NCBI GenBank assembly: GCA_964247055.1
Contig: OZ176054.1
Location: 13,206,001 to 13,270,000 of the forward strand
DNA length: 64,000 bases
Reading direction: 5' to 3'
Origin: Paragordius varius
Taxonomy: Eukaryota > Nematomorpha
Shown here: one piece after another, positions 1 through 12,348 of the stretch
How the letters are laid out: every line of letters starts with the position of its first letter
How positions within the stretch are numbered: the stretch's first letter is position 1
The notes under the pieces: generated by a model
What the model saw: the letters and a program-made list of their open reading frames with translations, nothing else
What the model was told of the DNA's origin: nothing
Databases searched by the model: none
Made by a program: the position numbers and the translations under genes

Positions 1-1300
1 TATTAAATGACAAACACAAAATGAATTAATCAAAAACTAGCGTTTTATTTTATTAATCAAACAATCATGTCAAATTTTTAAACCTGAAAAGAAACATTTG
101 CGGCACGCATTGTCATCAAGAGAAACGCTGTTAAAGTCTATCGTTTCTGACAGAAACATATGGTTCCAATGAAGTTAATATGCAAGTAAATGGAGACCCA
201 AACTTATAATAACAAAAAACAATTAATAGATGTCTAGGAGCAATGGGAAAGACCAACTTGGTAAATATACATGATTCGTATAAACAAATATCAAAGTGAC
301 TTGTGGAATTCTGCTTTGAAATCCTTTTTGCACCAAATTGGGACGGGGGATAATAAATGAAATTATATTGTAAATCCAAAGTAAAAAAATATGGCCTGCC
401 TTAACCCGATCAATCAGCAATGCAAGGAGAGTGCCTTCTGTGTGGTCAGAGTAGAGCGATATTGTGTAAAATAAATCTTTGAAACCCGGGGAAACTGTTA
501 ATACACAACGCTTTAGACAACAAATGATTAATTTAAGCCATGCATTAAGCGAATACTAGAATTAACCCGAAAACATGGCAAGGGATTTTGTTACATGCGA
601 ATGCTCCATCTAACCCAGAAAAATCTTACCTTAATATCGCTTCAATGAAAAATTCTATCGCGTCCGCTGACCGCTTCTGACCTGAATAAGACTAAAACTT
701 TGCATCAATGGGTGCAAAGAGTTACACATGGGTTTTCGCCAAACAAAATAGTTTTTCTGACACAGCATTTATATGTTACCTAAGAGGACAAAATGCAAAG
801 TTAATGTACACTATTTTAAAGAATCGATGTTATGTTTTTTTTACAAAAACTTTGACAACATCTCTTATTTTGGTAAATTTAAATTTGATAGCGAGAAAAA
901 TTTTACCACAAAGCATAAAATATGTAATTAAGTGTTAGCGAGGTAAAGAACTGGATGTATCAATCGCCATTTAATATTGCATAGGATTTCATTTGAAAAA
1001 GGGGTTTATGAAACCGACAAGAATTCGATGAGTTCCTAATATGGTTAAGATAGATAAGATTTTACTGATAATACAAAAAAATGGTTAATTAATTCAAATA
1101 TATTACTTGTGTTATGGAATCAATTATTTTTAATTATTGTGTCTCTAACAACAATCATATATAATGCTTATAAAATATATAATTTTTTAGTGATAAACCC
1201 ATCATTAAATGGTTTGAATTCAAGGCTTTGTGAAAGTTTGCATAAAAATTATAATTGAAATTATTCGGAATTTTCGGTACTACACTAATAATCTAATAAA
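1..1300. other. Gene-poor flank of membrane-protein gene
   Basis: No exon can be supported here. Short open frames at 131-420 (minus) and 708-938 (plus) lack recognisable domains and convincing splice context. The stretch 540-740 is a little richer in G+C and could hold the promoter or 5' untranslated exon of the gene starting at 1301, but no motif shows it. Confidence 0.4.
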
Positions 1301-2310
1301 ATGTTTCCGATTCCAAATTCCTTATTTGCACGGTATGATATAAACCTAAATTCACACACAAAAATAAACCCTTAAACGCCTTAACAATACGTTATCCACG
1401 CAAACAAATTTTACAAGTTCAAATTGGCCAGTTACCTTAAATACTATCAACACAGCAAGTCAACCATTTATCCCGCTAGGTGGAACGAAAAAACCCATAG
1501 TAGAATGGAAACTGTGGATTATTATTGTTGTAGGATTTTTGGCCATATGCCTCATGATTGGAATCGTGATGTTCATTGTTAGAAAACGGTTTAGTCATCG
1601 TAAAAATTCTAATCAAGATACCATTTACGAAGATATTGATGGTTTAATTATATATCTTAGCAATTTATAAATAAAAATTTCCAGGAATATATCTAATACT
1701 ATATAAATTGGTTCAAGAACATTATATTATCTTTTTCCGTATTTATTATTTAAGTTACTTTCATTAATTAAATATAGGTAAAGAAAACATTTTAGGCAGA
1801 AAATTAACGCGTAAACAATCTAACATAAACCTTTTGTTCGGAAAACAACGGAAATCAGGACAGTCAAAAAATGATAAGACAAGTTTAAATGACTCCGAAC
1901 GAGGTTCAATGGGAAATTATGTGTTTTACTTTTTATACGATGACATATATGTTGAATTTATGGAGTACTTTAACAAGAAGGAACCTAGTAGGACTTTGGC
2001 CTCCGAACTTAGCCCTCTAAGACAAACTCCTAGCCCATCAACTCCAATCCAAAGCGGCAATGATAATATAAATATCGAGTCCCCACCTTTAATTACAAAA
2101 ATGGGTTCCATATCGAATAACCCTATTACTAATCAATTTGTGAATGTTCCTGAAGAAAAACTGCCTGTACATAATGAAACTTTGCCCTTGTTAGAATCTC
2201 ATAGAGATATGGAAAATAAAATATCACCAAATGAAGGTTCAGAAAGTCCAGATGATTCACCATCCCCTACCTCCCCATCTGATAGCCCTGAAAATAATGA
2301 TGAACCATAG
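1301..2310 (+). CDS. Single-pass membrane protein with Ser/Pro-rich acidic tail, copy 1
   Basis: This three-exon model has matching phases: 1301-1332 (ATG to CG|gtatga), 1418-1641 and 1778-2310, giving 262 residues. I do not recognise the family. Residues 1-42 are a short N-terminal segment with no signal peptide. Residues about 43-65 form one hydrophobic helix (starts LWIIIVVGFL), followed at once by RKRFSHRK, so by the positive-inside rule the long C-terminal part should be cytosolic. The tail (about 86-262) is polar, with a YEDID motif near 81-85, repeated Ser-Pro pairs (SPSTP, DDSPSPTSPSDSP) and an acidic end, suggesting proline-directed phosphorylation sites. The ATG was chosen because it opens a short exon ending in a good donor that joins in phase. 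An earlier exon cannot be excluded. Confidence 0.65.
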
Positions 2311-3662
2311 CTTAGTATGATTATGCTTACATGTATTTAAAATAAATCCTAAATGGTTTAAGATTTTTAGGTGGGAAAAATTACGATGAAACAAAAATCT
2401 CTAAGTAGTTTGATCCAAAAATGAGGTGCATATCAATTATATTAAATTAACATAAAATTACACCTTTTTCTATTGGCCAACTAATATAGTGAAACATGCA
2501 GGAATGTGTCATTTTATACATATTCAAACAACAATTATATACAAATATTACATTAATCATATATGTTAAAAAATTATTTTTAATTTACTAATCTAACTGA
2601 ATTTTACCTATTGTCATATTAAAACATATTTTAAACATTAAATTTTGTATATTATTTATGACAAGCACCCTGCATTTTATTTTACTAACACATTTAGAAT
2701 GAGGTTTCTAGAAAATCTCGATAAAGTTAGGTTATAGAAATTTATTAATAAAGGATGGTGCTTTTGGTTTTGGGACTTTAAAGTCATTTATGAAAGTTAT
2801 AGCAACCTTTGCATTTATTATCGCAAATTTAGCACACATGTTAAATGTTTTTATACACAATTAGGCCTAAGCAAAAATTTAACGAATCTAAAAAATATAT
2901 AGCAAATAATGATTTTTTCGAATTAGATTAAAGTCGCACATTTCTAAAATCTGTTAAAATGGGCTAGTGTCATAAAATTTATGTAACCCAAGATAGAACA
3001 AAAAAGCTTTTTTTGGTATTGGGTTTGCAAAAATCTTATCATAATATTCTTTAAGCTTTGATATTTTAGTGGAGTGATCAAAAATAGATTTCCGGGCCGC
3101 ATTTTGAAAAATAAAAACACCTATTCTAAGCGTTATCTATCTCATCATAATTTGGATAGATTTTTCATATTATAGTTTTAGTAATTTATTTACATAATAT
3201 TAAATTATCTGTTATATGATCTAATATCGCACCATATATTCTGAAAAAAATTCAAAATATCTATGGCTTCCTTTAAATTCAGTATGTTTTCACGTTTCAA
3301 CATTTATTTTGCATAAAAAGGTAGTATTGATAATATAATTTAAAATAAATAATTTTAGAAGTAATTCAAAATAGACATGATTGCAACTGTATAGGATAGG
3401 ATTCAAAATAATGAATCTTTGGGATAGCCATAAGAACTATTTGTTAAATATAGTTTTTCATTCACATTAATAAATACTAAGGTAAATTAGAAATAATAAG
3501 CGGATATTTCCAGACAGAATCAATTATTGGTAAAAAATATGAGATTATAAAAGAGGCTGATGGGTTGGCTGCTATTAAATTGTAAAATAAGGGTTAATAA
3601 ATAATACGTTTTTTTTATAGGTTTTCATAATCATCTTTTTAACTTTTATATTTGATTTGTAG
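2311..3662. other. AT-rich spacer, duplication edge at 3582
   Basis: No exon is supported up to about 3510. At 3514-3582 a frame opens after a TTTCCAG acceptor (TESIIGKKYEIIKEADG...) and is cut by the edge of the long direct repeat. Its full form is seen at 62003-62086. From 3583 to 3662 the DNA is unique and ends in the acceptor of the first visible NUP98 exon. Confidence 0.4.
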
Positions 3663-6600
3663 AAAGAATTGTTTAAAGAAACACCCCCTAGCCCATCAAA
3701 GGGGAATGATGGAAAAATTAGGAATTTTGACTTGAATGATCAATCCATTGCAATTATACCTCGAAATAAAAGCGCAAATAGTAAAACTTTACAATTATCT
3801 TTTTACTTAATATATATATGTATTTTGAGATCAAATTTTGAAATATTTTTGATTATATTTACCAATAAAAATATGTGGAATATATAATAATTAAAATTAA
3901 AAGTATGGGTTTTTTTTATAGAAAGGCATAAAAAAGTTAATAACTCAAGTTTTTTTTTATAAAATCAACCAAATTTTTAGGGAATATAAGTATTCAATTT
4001 ATATAATTACATAAGAAGTAGGCTCAGTTTCATATTCTATTTTATTTATCCAAATCATTTAAACTATATAAAAAAATAGCTAAAAATTTCTTATAAAATA
4101 GATAATATTTGAACCTTTGGGTATAGTAATTAAATTTAAAAATGATTTTTTTTACGCAACATTTATCTTTTTTTCTATAAATTATATCATTATTTTATAT
4201 TAGAATCAAGCTTGAATAATTCCTTATTATTTCCATCAACTCCATTCAAGCTTTTCGGATCTGGTCAGAAAAATGCCAGTTTTATCCCTCAACATTCAAA
4301 TCCAAATAATGTTGAACAAAACTCGAATGGTAGGAATTTGAAAAAATTAAACGTAAAAGCAGGGACATATATTAGTCCAAAAACAACTGGAAATTTTTCA
4401 TTTTCACAAAAATCATCGAATTTCAATGGATCAACAACAATGGATTTCAAAACCTCACCATCAAGAAAGATTTTTAATATTGAAGACAATCCTAGTCATT
4501 TAAGTCTGTCTACCCCGGGTGTTAGGTATTATTGAAATTAATTTGTTCGAAATTGCTTTTTGTTGGCTCACTTTAACGAACGAGTTTATTTGATATGTTT
4601 GAAATTTTTGGGTATAAAAGATAGATATAGATCAAAGCGTGTCCAACACGCGCTTCGAAAATATTTTAGCATCCCTAGAAAAAAAAAATACTCTCTAGCG
4701 ATAATTGTTATCATAGATTTTTTACAGTCCTGTCCTATGGTTGAAACTTATAAAATATCTATACATGTTTATATACTTTTTAAATGAGGGGCGCCTGTCG
4801 GTTTTTTAAGTCAAAAATGCCACCCACGAATTCATTTGTGTTGAACACCCCCTTGTTTAGAGCATTAGGTTATCAATGGAAAACTTTTCAAAAACAGTCG
4901 ATATATATATATGCAAGAATTTTTCATGTAAATCCATATATATGGATGGGAGGAATTGATAATGTAATAATATCACCATCGTTTATATGAGATTTAAATT
5001 TTTTGCAAAAAAGTTTGAAAAACAAAATCTTACATCTTTTCATATATATATATATATATATATATTAGTCGTTATCAATCACTATATCCGAAATTAACTG
5101 TGCCAGACTCAGTCTTTTCATCAGATTCGACTGATTCAAATGCGCTCTTTTCATCTTTCCATCAAGACAACCAAAATCTAGAAAATATTGATAATCGGGA
5201 TTTGTCTTTTATATCGACACGCGACAATTTATCAGGACATTCTGGTATAATAACATATGTATGGCTTGAAAGTTATCGAAGAATTGAAATTTTTACAGTT
5301 TTTGTCGTTTTTTTATCTGATAAAAAGCGATGAATTTTAATGGAAATAGCCTAAAATTAAATGTTTTTGTTCCCTAACTACTCTGTATTTATATAATTTC
5401 TATGGTGTGTAAAAAGAATTTTAAATTGCTAATTTTTTGTCTAAAAAATTGCGATATACACTAAAAAATGAAATTATACGGACAAAATGTAAAAGCATAA
5501 AGACAAAATTTTTTTTTCAAACGAAATTATACTTTTTTAAATCTTATTTTATCCAATAAAACACATTTAATTACAATCGAAAAAATACACAATTGATTGT
5601 GTTACCAATTTACTTTCTATATTATAATAATCTGTATTTAAAAAAAATGAGTTAGTTTTCTTTTTGAAAAAAATATTTGTCTTTATATTATCACGTTTTT
5701 TTACTGTTCTTTTAGAACATGATGGTGGTCACTCCTTTGAACACCAACATAGAAAGCCATGTGCGCAAATCAACTCTAATACGATTGAATTATTTCATCC
5801 ATCTATGGTAGAGGATTATTACCAATCAAATAACTTTTACAGTGAAGACGAGGGCGAAGGTGAATTAATCAGTAGTGATTCTGATGAGGGAAATAATGAA
5901 AGCCCTCCTACCAATAAGAAAAAACGAAGTGGCAGAACACAAAAGACGACGACGACTCCTGGAAAATTGCAAAATTTTAGTGGCTCTAATAGTTCCCTGC
6001 AAAATAGGAACCATCAAGAATCATCGTTGAATGTGAGCAGCTTGCTTAAGAAATTAGCCTTTGAACGGCCCTTGTTTAAATGTACTAAACCTGGGTATGT
6101 TTAACTAATTTTTAAATACTTTATATACCAAATATGGGGTTAAAAAAGTCTATTGTGATTTAATTTTAAATTATTAAGGTATAAATTTGACCATACATAT
6201 AAATTTAACAATTGAGCTTATTATAATAAAAACGCTTATGACAAATCACACATTATTGTAAGAAATAGATTTAATTCATTCCACTTTTGAATATATCATT
6301 TGTTTAGGCATATGGATGTTAATTAATGGTTTTATACTCAATTTTATATTTCACTATATTGTATTTAAAAAGTTAATAACTGGTTGCCTTTTTTAAAAGA
6401 AAAATATTGTCTTTTAGTTTTTACTGTGATATAAATGAAATTCCTAAATACATATCTATGATAATCTTTTTTTTTCTTAGATATACCACGGCCCCAAGCG
6501 TAGAGGAATGTTATGAAATGTATTTAAACAATTTGCGAAAAACTATAATAGATTTTTATGACACCGATCCTGATATGGTGGATAGAGCCAGGAGTCGTCT

Positions 6601-8572
6601 AATGATTAACAATTTTACGATTGAAAGAAAGGTTTTTATTTAATCTTTTTTTTAATTGACAAAATATATAAAATTATCAATCGTATTTGCCATTATAAAT
6701 TTATAAAGATCACTTTAAAATATTAAAATTTTGTTGGTCAAGTGATATAAGTCAAAAACAATGGTGAAAAACTAAGTTTAATGTAAAAACAAATTATGAC
6801 CTTTGTTTAATATTTCGATTTATTTATATATTATACGTATATATATATATATCGCAAAAATTAACCTTATAATAAGAATTTATAATATGTCGAATATTGA
6901 CCGTAAAATATAAATTTTTAATATCAAAATTTTAAACTTAAATTTAGAAAAAACATAGAATAACATATATTATATTTTGGATTATTTTCATATTATATTC
7001 TCTTTGTTTTACTATTGTAGGGTTATGGATCTATCATGTTCCCTGGAGAAATTAATGTTATAGGCCTCAACATTGATAGGAATGGTAAAAAGATTTATTT
7101 ATGCTCTAAATTATAAAATTACCATATTTTTGAAAATTTTAACGGGGAAAAAATTAATTTTATTTTTTTTGAATAATGAAAAAACAATTATAGATAAAAT
7201 TCATTTTTTATAGCCATATATATACATATTTTTAATTCTCAAAGGGTATATAAAATATTCAATAAAAACCATATTGAAATAAAATTAATTCATTTGCAAT
7301 TTTTGTTTTTATTTTTAGTCCTGATTGATGTTAAGGATGTCGAAATTTATCCGGACGAAGTGGAAAAACCCATTTTGGGTGAGGAAATGAGCCGACCAGC
7401 TCTTATAACACTTCACAATACTTATCCAATTGATAAATCAACTTTGCAACCAATTAAGGTAACAATTTTTAGTAGTTTTGTTTTATTAACAAGTTAAAAA
7501 TGTTATAAACTACTACTTGTAAAATAAGAAATCGTTAATGTGTTTTAAAAGGATTATCATAATTTAAAACACATTCAAACTCTAAATAAACCACATATCA
7601 CAGTAAAAATTCAAATTATATTATGGACAAAATGTAAAAATATAAAGATAAATCTTTTTTTTTCATAAAAGACAACCATGTTTTTTAATTTTGATTTTTT
7701 TATTGTGTTTAAAATTGCAAAGTATGGAATAGCGATATATATATATATTGGTAACACAATCAATTATATAGTATATAATTGTAAATAAATAATTTATATG
7801 GCAAAAATTTAGATTTAAAAAAATGGCTGTTTTTTGAAAAATATTTGTTTTTATATTTTTACGTTTTTTCCGTATATGTTCAGTTTTTACTGTGAAAAAC
7901 TTTATGGTTTCGTTAGAAAAACCATATTTTTTAACCAGTTGTGCAATAATAAATTTTAAATTTAACACACAGCGTCAACTTAACTTAAATAAATAAATGT
8001 GAAAAGTAACCATTTTTTTAGAAATTAAACTTTTTTCTTACACCCTAAATTTTATTTAGACTTTGGGTTACGACGCAATCATATATATTTTCTATAAATG
8101 AGGATTTGATATTATATTTTCATTTGATTTTGAATAAAAATTTACAGAGTTTTATATTTTCTAGTTGACTGTTTTATTTTTAAAAAATTGCTTTTATTTT
8201 CTTTTTTTACTATGTGCAAATATATTTATATATGTCTGTGCCTGTATGCAGGAATTGGATAAAATAATTGATTTCAATTATGAAAAACGTTTACGCATCG
8301 CTTGTAACAAAATGGGCGTCAAATTTATCGATTATATTCCACACACTGGGACATGGATGTTTGAGGTAATTTTAGTTTCATTTAAAAAAATTAATTATTT
8401 GAGACAAGTTTTTATTTATTAAAATTTAAATTTTTTTTACATAATATCTGTTTTTAAAGTTTTTTAACCTTTACGCATTTACTATTTTTTTTTCATTTGA
8501 AAAAGTTCGTAATTTATCATTTTTTAAATATATAATATGATGCTTAAATTATTTTAGGTCTCCCATTTTTAA
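3663..8572 (+). CDS. NUP98: NUP98 nucleoporin (copy A), C-terminal part, 5' exons not seen
   Basis: Exons: 3663-3780, 4204-4525, 5069-5244, 5716-6094, 6481-6631, 7021-7084, 7319-7458, 8252-8365, 8558-8572. All phases join, giving 492 residues. The C-terminal ~170 residues are the NUP98 autoproteolytic/nuclear-pore-targeting domain: KPGYTTAPS, FTIERKGYGSIMFPGE, VEIYPDE..KPILGEEM, FNYEKRLRIAC, TGTWMFEVSHF. They align along the known family (human: FTIGRKGYGSI, GTWVFKVSHF). The upstream ~320 residues are Ser/Asn/Thr-rich linker with FGSG and SPSRKIF patches. The 15-nt last exon encodes VSHF then TAA, so the chain ends at the Phe where other NUP98 precursors are cut before Ser. No NUP96 follows; a convergent sestrin fragment begins 796 bp on. 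The N-terminal GLFG region and a start codon are not visible; the long direct repeat ends 80 bp upstream of exon 3663. Confidence 0.9.
5459..5706. mobile_element. Tc1/mariner-like MITE in NUP98-A intron
   Basis: The left end CACTAAAAAATGAAATTATA and right end ..TTTTTTACTG are inverted repeats flanked by TA on the left. The right end lies 9 bp from the acceptor of exon 5716. The same insertion is in copy B (26032-26291), so it predates the gene duplication. Confidence 0.8.
7601..7892. mobile_element. MITE, same family, in NUP98-A intron
   Basis: It starts CAGTAAAAATTCAAATTATA and ends CAGTTTTTACTG, with long inverted arms containing AAAGATAAAT and its reverse form. Its counterpart in copy B is 28087-28331, in the same intron. 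A minus-strand open frame over it is just the repeat. Confidence 0.85.
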
Positions 8573-9524
8573 GCCTCAAATAGATTACTTTATCTGGAAA
8601 AAATAACTCAAAAATCAAACGCAAAGCCTACATAAGAAACAGCCTTCTCTATTATATTAATGTTATGATAAATACTATCCATTTTATATAAAAAATAAAT
8701 TGTTTAAATGCGGACATATACTAATGTTTATATTTATTGAAATCTTTTCATAAATATTTTTATTGTTTTCTTTGCTCATTTTCTATATAAATATGGTTTG
8801 TCATGTTTAAACCGATATTCATAATAAAATAAATATATATCTAGTATATAATGACTTTAAAACACAATGTTATAATAGTTATGTGATGTGGGGGTGTAGG
8901 GGTAAAATAAATAAAAATAACTAATTTATATATACAGGAAACCTCTTCATTTTTTATAAAAAAAATATGAATTTTATCAATTATTTTTAAAAAAACCCAA
9001 ATAATTAAAACTTAGATATGAAAAAATATAGTTTATTCTGTTGAAACTATACAAGTGTGCTTAAATTATCTTTTCAAATTCAAATTTTTGACTAATTTTT
9101 CACAAAAAAAGGTTTGACTGTTATACATATTAAAAAGTGACTGCTCTTGGCGGTTTTACATTTTACTAATGATTATTATAAAAAAAGATACATATATATA
9201 TAAATATAAGGGGCGAAAATCAAAAGAGATTTTTTCTACACTATACATATAAATTAGAAAAAAAAGTTAAAAGTAATGGAAAATGTGACTGACATGACAA
9301 CTCTTTTATATGTTTTTGAAACTTGGACAATAAAAAGGGTGGTTTTTTTCCCCACGTTTAGTTTTGTTTAAGACATGAATTGCATGATTGCTCGCAGTGC
9401 ATACAGATTGGCTGCTTGGATTTTGGCATCCATAATCATGAGATTAACATGAACCTAAATATAATAAATCAAACAGAAAATATTAAAAGTTTTTTCACTT
9501 AATTTTTAAAATTTGTTTTTAATA

Positions 9525-9765
9525 CAGTAAAAAATTAAAATTATACGGGTAAAACGTAAAACTATAAAAAAATGTTTTTTTCCCAACAATACCTTTTTAA
9601 AACCTTTATTTTTCTTATATAAACTAAACTATTCAATTATAATTGTAAAAAATAATTCATGTGTTATTGATATAGATAGATCTCTCCATACTTTGGATTA
9701 AACAATGAATTTTAAGATTTAAAAAATAAGATTATCTTAAACAAGAAAATATTTGTCTTTATATC
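9525..9765. mobile_element. Decayed MITE copy between NUP98-A and the sestrin fragment exons
   Basis: The left arm (CAGTAAAAAATTAAAATTAT..) is clear. The right arm is reduced to ATATTTGTCTTTATAT. It lies in the last sestrin intron and is shared with copy B at 29766-30015. Confidence 0.6.
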
Positions 9766-10786
9766 AATAAAACTCAATTAATCTAGTTGAAAGTTAATTA
9801 GAGTCATAAAAAATCGTAAAACCTACATGAGTTAATGTATTTGTATTATATTCTTTAAGCTCACAAAAATACTCCCTAAAAATATATGTATGTTTTTAAC
9901 TTTAATGTAACAAAAAATAAAATATCTATCTACCTTTTCAGATTCTAGGAAATCGCGCATAAATCCTTCCTTAATGCAAAACTCTAAGGAACTCAAAGTA
10001 CTGCTACTCCTTTTACTTAAAGGGGAAATTTTTGTCCCTTCATTTCCGACGCCGACGCCATTGTTAGACTTTTTACCCCGTTTTTTCGTGGTGCTGGTCG
10101 TTGAATGGGTTTGACCAGATTTTTTATTCTTGGAATATATATGTAAAAAGATTAAAAATTAAATATTAATTTGATAAATATCAAAAGTTAAAAAATAATG
10201 ATTTTTTTTTTTCATAAAAATACCCAACTATTTTATTTCGCAAACAAAGAACGATATGTTACCTATAGAGCAAAAAAATTAATTTTGTCCAAATAAAATA
10301 TTTGCCTTTTACTTTTTGTGTTTTTACTGTTTAATATAAAGTCTTGAAAGCGAAAAAAAAGTATTTTTTTTGAAAATTACACTAAATTTTTAAATCCTCA
10401 ATTATATTTAAGCTAAAATTATTAAATTAAAATAAGGTGTACTAACAAAATTTACATATCTATTTCATATTTTAAATGGATTTTATATATATATATATAT
10501 ATATATAAATTATATTTTTTCTTATTTATATATACGAAAAACTACAAGTCTTTTAAAGTTTTATTTCAAAACTTTTTTTTGAAAATCTTACTGTATTCGC
10601 GTTGCGATAAGGTGGATTAATAGAAGAATGTTCAATTTTTGTTGCAAAAAATTGTTGGTTGTTGTTATTGAGGGATGTTTCAGGAACCGATTCAATTCTA
10701 AATGATAATTATTTATATTTTATGATAAAAAATTGATATAAATTATTAATTAAACTGGATTAAATTATATATATATATATATATAT

Positions 10787-11041
10787 TCACTCTTTATACG
10801 GATATATATGAAACATAGGGTATTTTTTCCAAAAAAAGCCAATCAAACAAACTTTAAATCTTTTCCTGTATAATAAATTAATTGTGTTACAACTTTATAT
10901 TTTTTATTTTATGCTTTGCAATGTAAATATTAATTTTATAAAATATCAGGTGTTTTAAAAAGTATCTCGAGTTGTTTAAAAAACAAAATGTTTATCTTTA
11001 TATTTTACGTTTTTCCATAGCAAAATTGCAATCTTTACTGT
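10787..11041. mobile_element. Decayed MITE copy in the sestrin fragment intron
   Basis: A TATACGG-like left arm and a right arm reading TATTTTACGTTTTTCC..CTTTACTG are recognisable. The counterpart in copy B is 31290-31577. Confidence 0.55.
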
Positions 11042-11254
11042 AGTATGTAATTTGGTAAAAATTGATATATACTATTGAGAAAAACTAATCACATTATGTT
11101 AAATATATTCAGTTTAAAACTTTTTCATTAATATAAAATAAAGATTGTTAAATAATTTATACGACCTGAATAATTTGGGCGATTTTTTCTCCATATTATT
11201 CCCATTTTTTTCATTTTTATTGTCTTTGTTGTGAATTACAATGTTGTAACAAGC

Positions 11255-12160
11255 GTGTCATTGGAATGGACTGTCACATCACTATACCACACTTTCCCTT
11301 TTGTCAGCGGTCTTATACTATGAGGGATTAAAACAATTGTTGTGAATCCGAATCATCAGCACATTTAATGAATCCAATTTGCCAATGAATAAATAATAGT
11401 TATAATCAGCATAATCAAAAGAGATGGTTTTAATGAACTTGTGCGTTCCATGTGCAAAATTTTAAAATCTAGCTTATGCAGGGATTACATTTTAGCTCAT
11501 GTATATATAATAAATTAAACTATTCCAGCAATTCCGCTGATAAAATAGATAAAGAGAGCATATAATAAGGAATTGAGCTGGCAAATAAAAGCAAAATTAA
11601 TTAAAACAAAAATCTAAAGACACGCCTAGGTGTCCAAAAATTGTTAGTTTATGTAATTTGCAATTTGGAACACCAGAGTACATATATGGATGTATTAGTA
11701 AATCTAAGCGCCTATGATTGCAATCAGAAAAAATTTTATATGGGAAGGCTGGTTGGAAAAGCAAATTTGAAGGCTTTGGGCCTTCTTCTCCAATGGCAAC
11801 CAGGGATCGGGACGTGTGAATCAAGACTATCAACTAAGGATTGTTACGTCAATAATCAAGGAGCGGAAAGGATCTTTTACGAGGTAAATGTATTATTTAG
11901 GTGTAAATGGGATAAACTCCATGAGAAAAGCCTAAATTTCGGAATCTACTTGGACAGATCAAATGCTGGGGATTTGGGACTGGACGATTGATGGAGCGAC
12001 ACAGGAAGAGGAACCTACTTATTACTAGGTAATCTTAATTTTTAGGTGTTGATTGGGACGAGGGATCTGTTGGGATGAAGCTCTTGGGCAGATGGGGAGA
12101 AGGCAAATCATGCCTGGAGCGGATTGATGGCAACACTCATGGTAAGATCTCAGGCTTGAT
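11255..12160. other. G+C-richer block of unknown nature
   Basis: This follows the breakpoint of duplicated copy A. It has more G+C than its surroundings up to about 12160. An open frame at 11641-11991 (116 residues from a TTG, e.g. GRLVGKANLKALGLLLQW) resembles no family I know, and an opposite-strand frame overlaps it. It may be a decayed mobile element. Confidence 0.3.
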
Positions 12161-12164
12161 CGCA

Positions 12165-12348
12165 CAACAAACTCTCATTATACTTGTGGGGAGTTTTTGG
12201 GCCAAATGACTCTAATGGGAGGAATAAATATTCCTTCACAAGGGTTGCGGAAAATCAACTCAAGAGTTTTTTTCCCACTCGCGTGAAGGAGGATTTATTT
12301 CTCCCATTAGAGAGTTGGCCCAAAAACTCGTCACAAGTATAATGAGAG
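12165..12348. mobile_element. Imperfect palindrome, MITE-like
   Basis: The left arm (AACTCTCATTATACTTGTGG..GGCCAAATGACTCTAATGGG) is answered by an inverted right arm ending CACAAGTATAATGAGAGTTT. The arms are about 70 bp and the middle about 40 bp. No coding capacity. The form fits a foldback or MITE; I saw no other copy in the window. Confidence 0.7.

Larger units (their letters stand above)
1..3582. repeat. Long direct repeat, copy 1 (identical to 58490-62071)
   Basis: Position 1 corresponds to 58490 with a constant offset of 58489. I saw no difference in the stretches compared, and the translated frames are identical. Identity ends at 3582/62071: copy 1 continues TAAAATAAGGG while copy 2 continues GATTATCCAGA. 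The left limit of copy 1 lies at or before the window edge. The block holds one membrane-protein gene. The lack of any drift in such AT-rich non-coding DNA means either a very recent duplication or an assembly duplication. Confidence 0.95.
9368..11254 (-). pseudogene. SESN: Sestrin 3' fragment (copy A)
   Basis: Exons 11254-11166 (cut), 10697-10592, 10128-9934 and 9454-9368 match the last four exons of the full sestrin at 29606-43943, with the same phases and the same stop. The final exon reads [22 protein letters not shown] and ends FMS-stop. Homology with copy B stops inside an exon at about 11254 (after the shared ACAAGCGT on the plus strand). The upstream exons for the helical core are absent, so this is a gene stump left by duplication. 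Its frames are still open: one exon is five codons longer than in copy B and Ile replaces Asn in the last exon. It lies tail to tail with NUP98-A. Confidence 0.85.

Noticed and set aside
131-420. Overlapping 82- and 65-codon minus-strand frames (also at 58620-58909)
   Set aside because: Two frames over the same DNA, no recognisable motif, no splice partners. Identity between copies only reflects the direct repeat.
4560-4990. Two frames of 75 and 68 codons
   Set aside because: They lie wholly inside a NUP98 intron whose flanking exons join in phase; the matching copy B intron does not keep them.
7663-7968. 101-codon minus-strand frame
   Set aside because: It coincides with a MITE in a NUP98 intron and has repeat-like, AT-driven composition.
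11641-11991. 116-codon frame in the G+C-richer block
   Set aside because: Starts at TTG, overlaps an opposite-strand frame and matches no family; not called as a gene.
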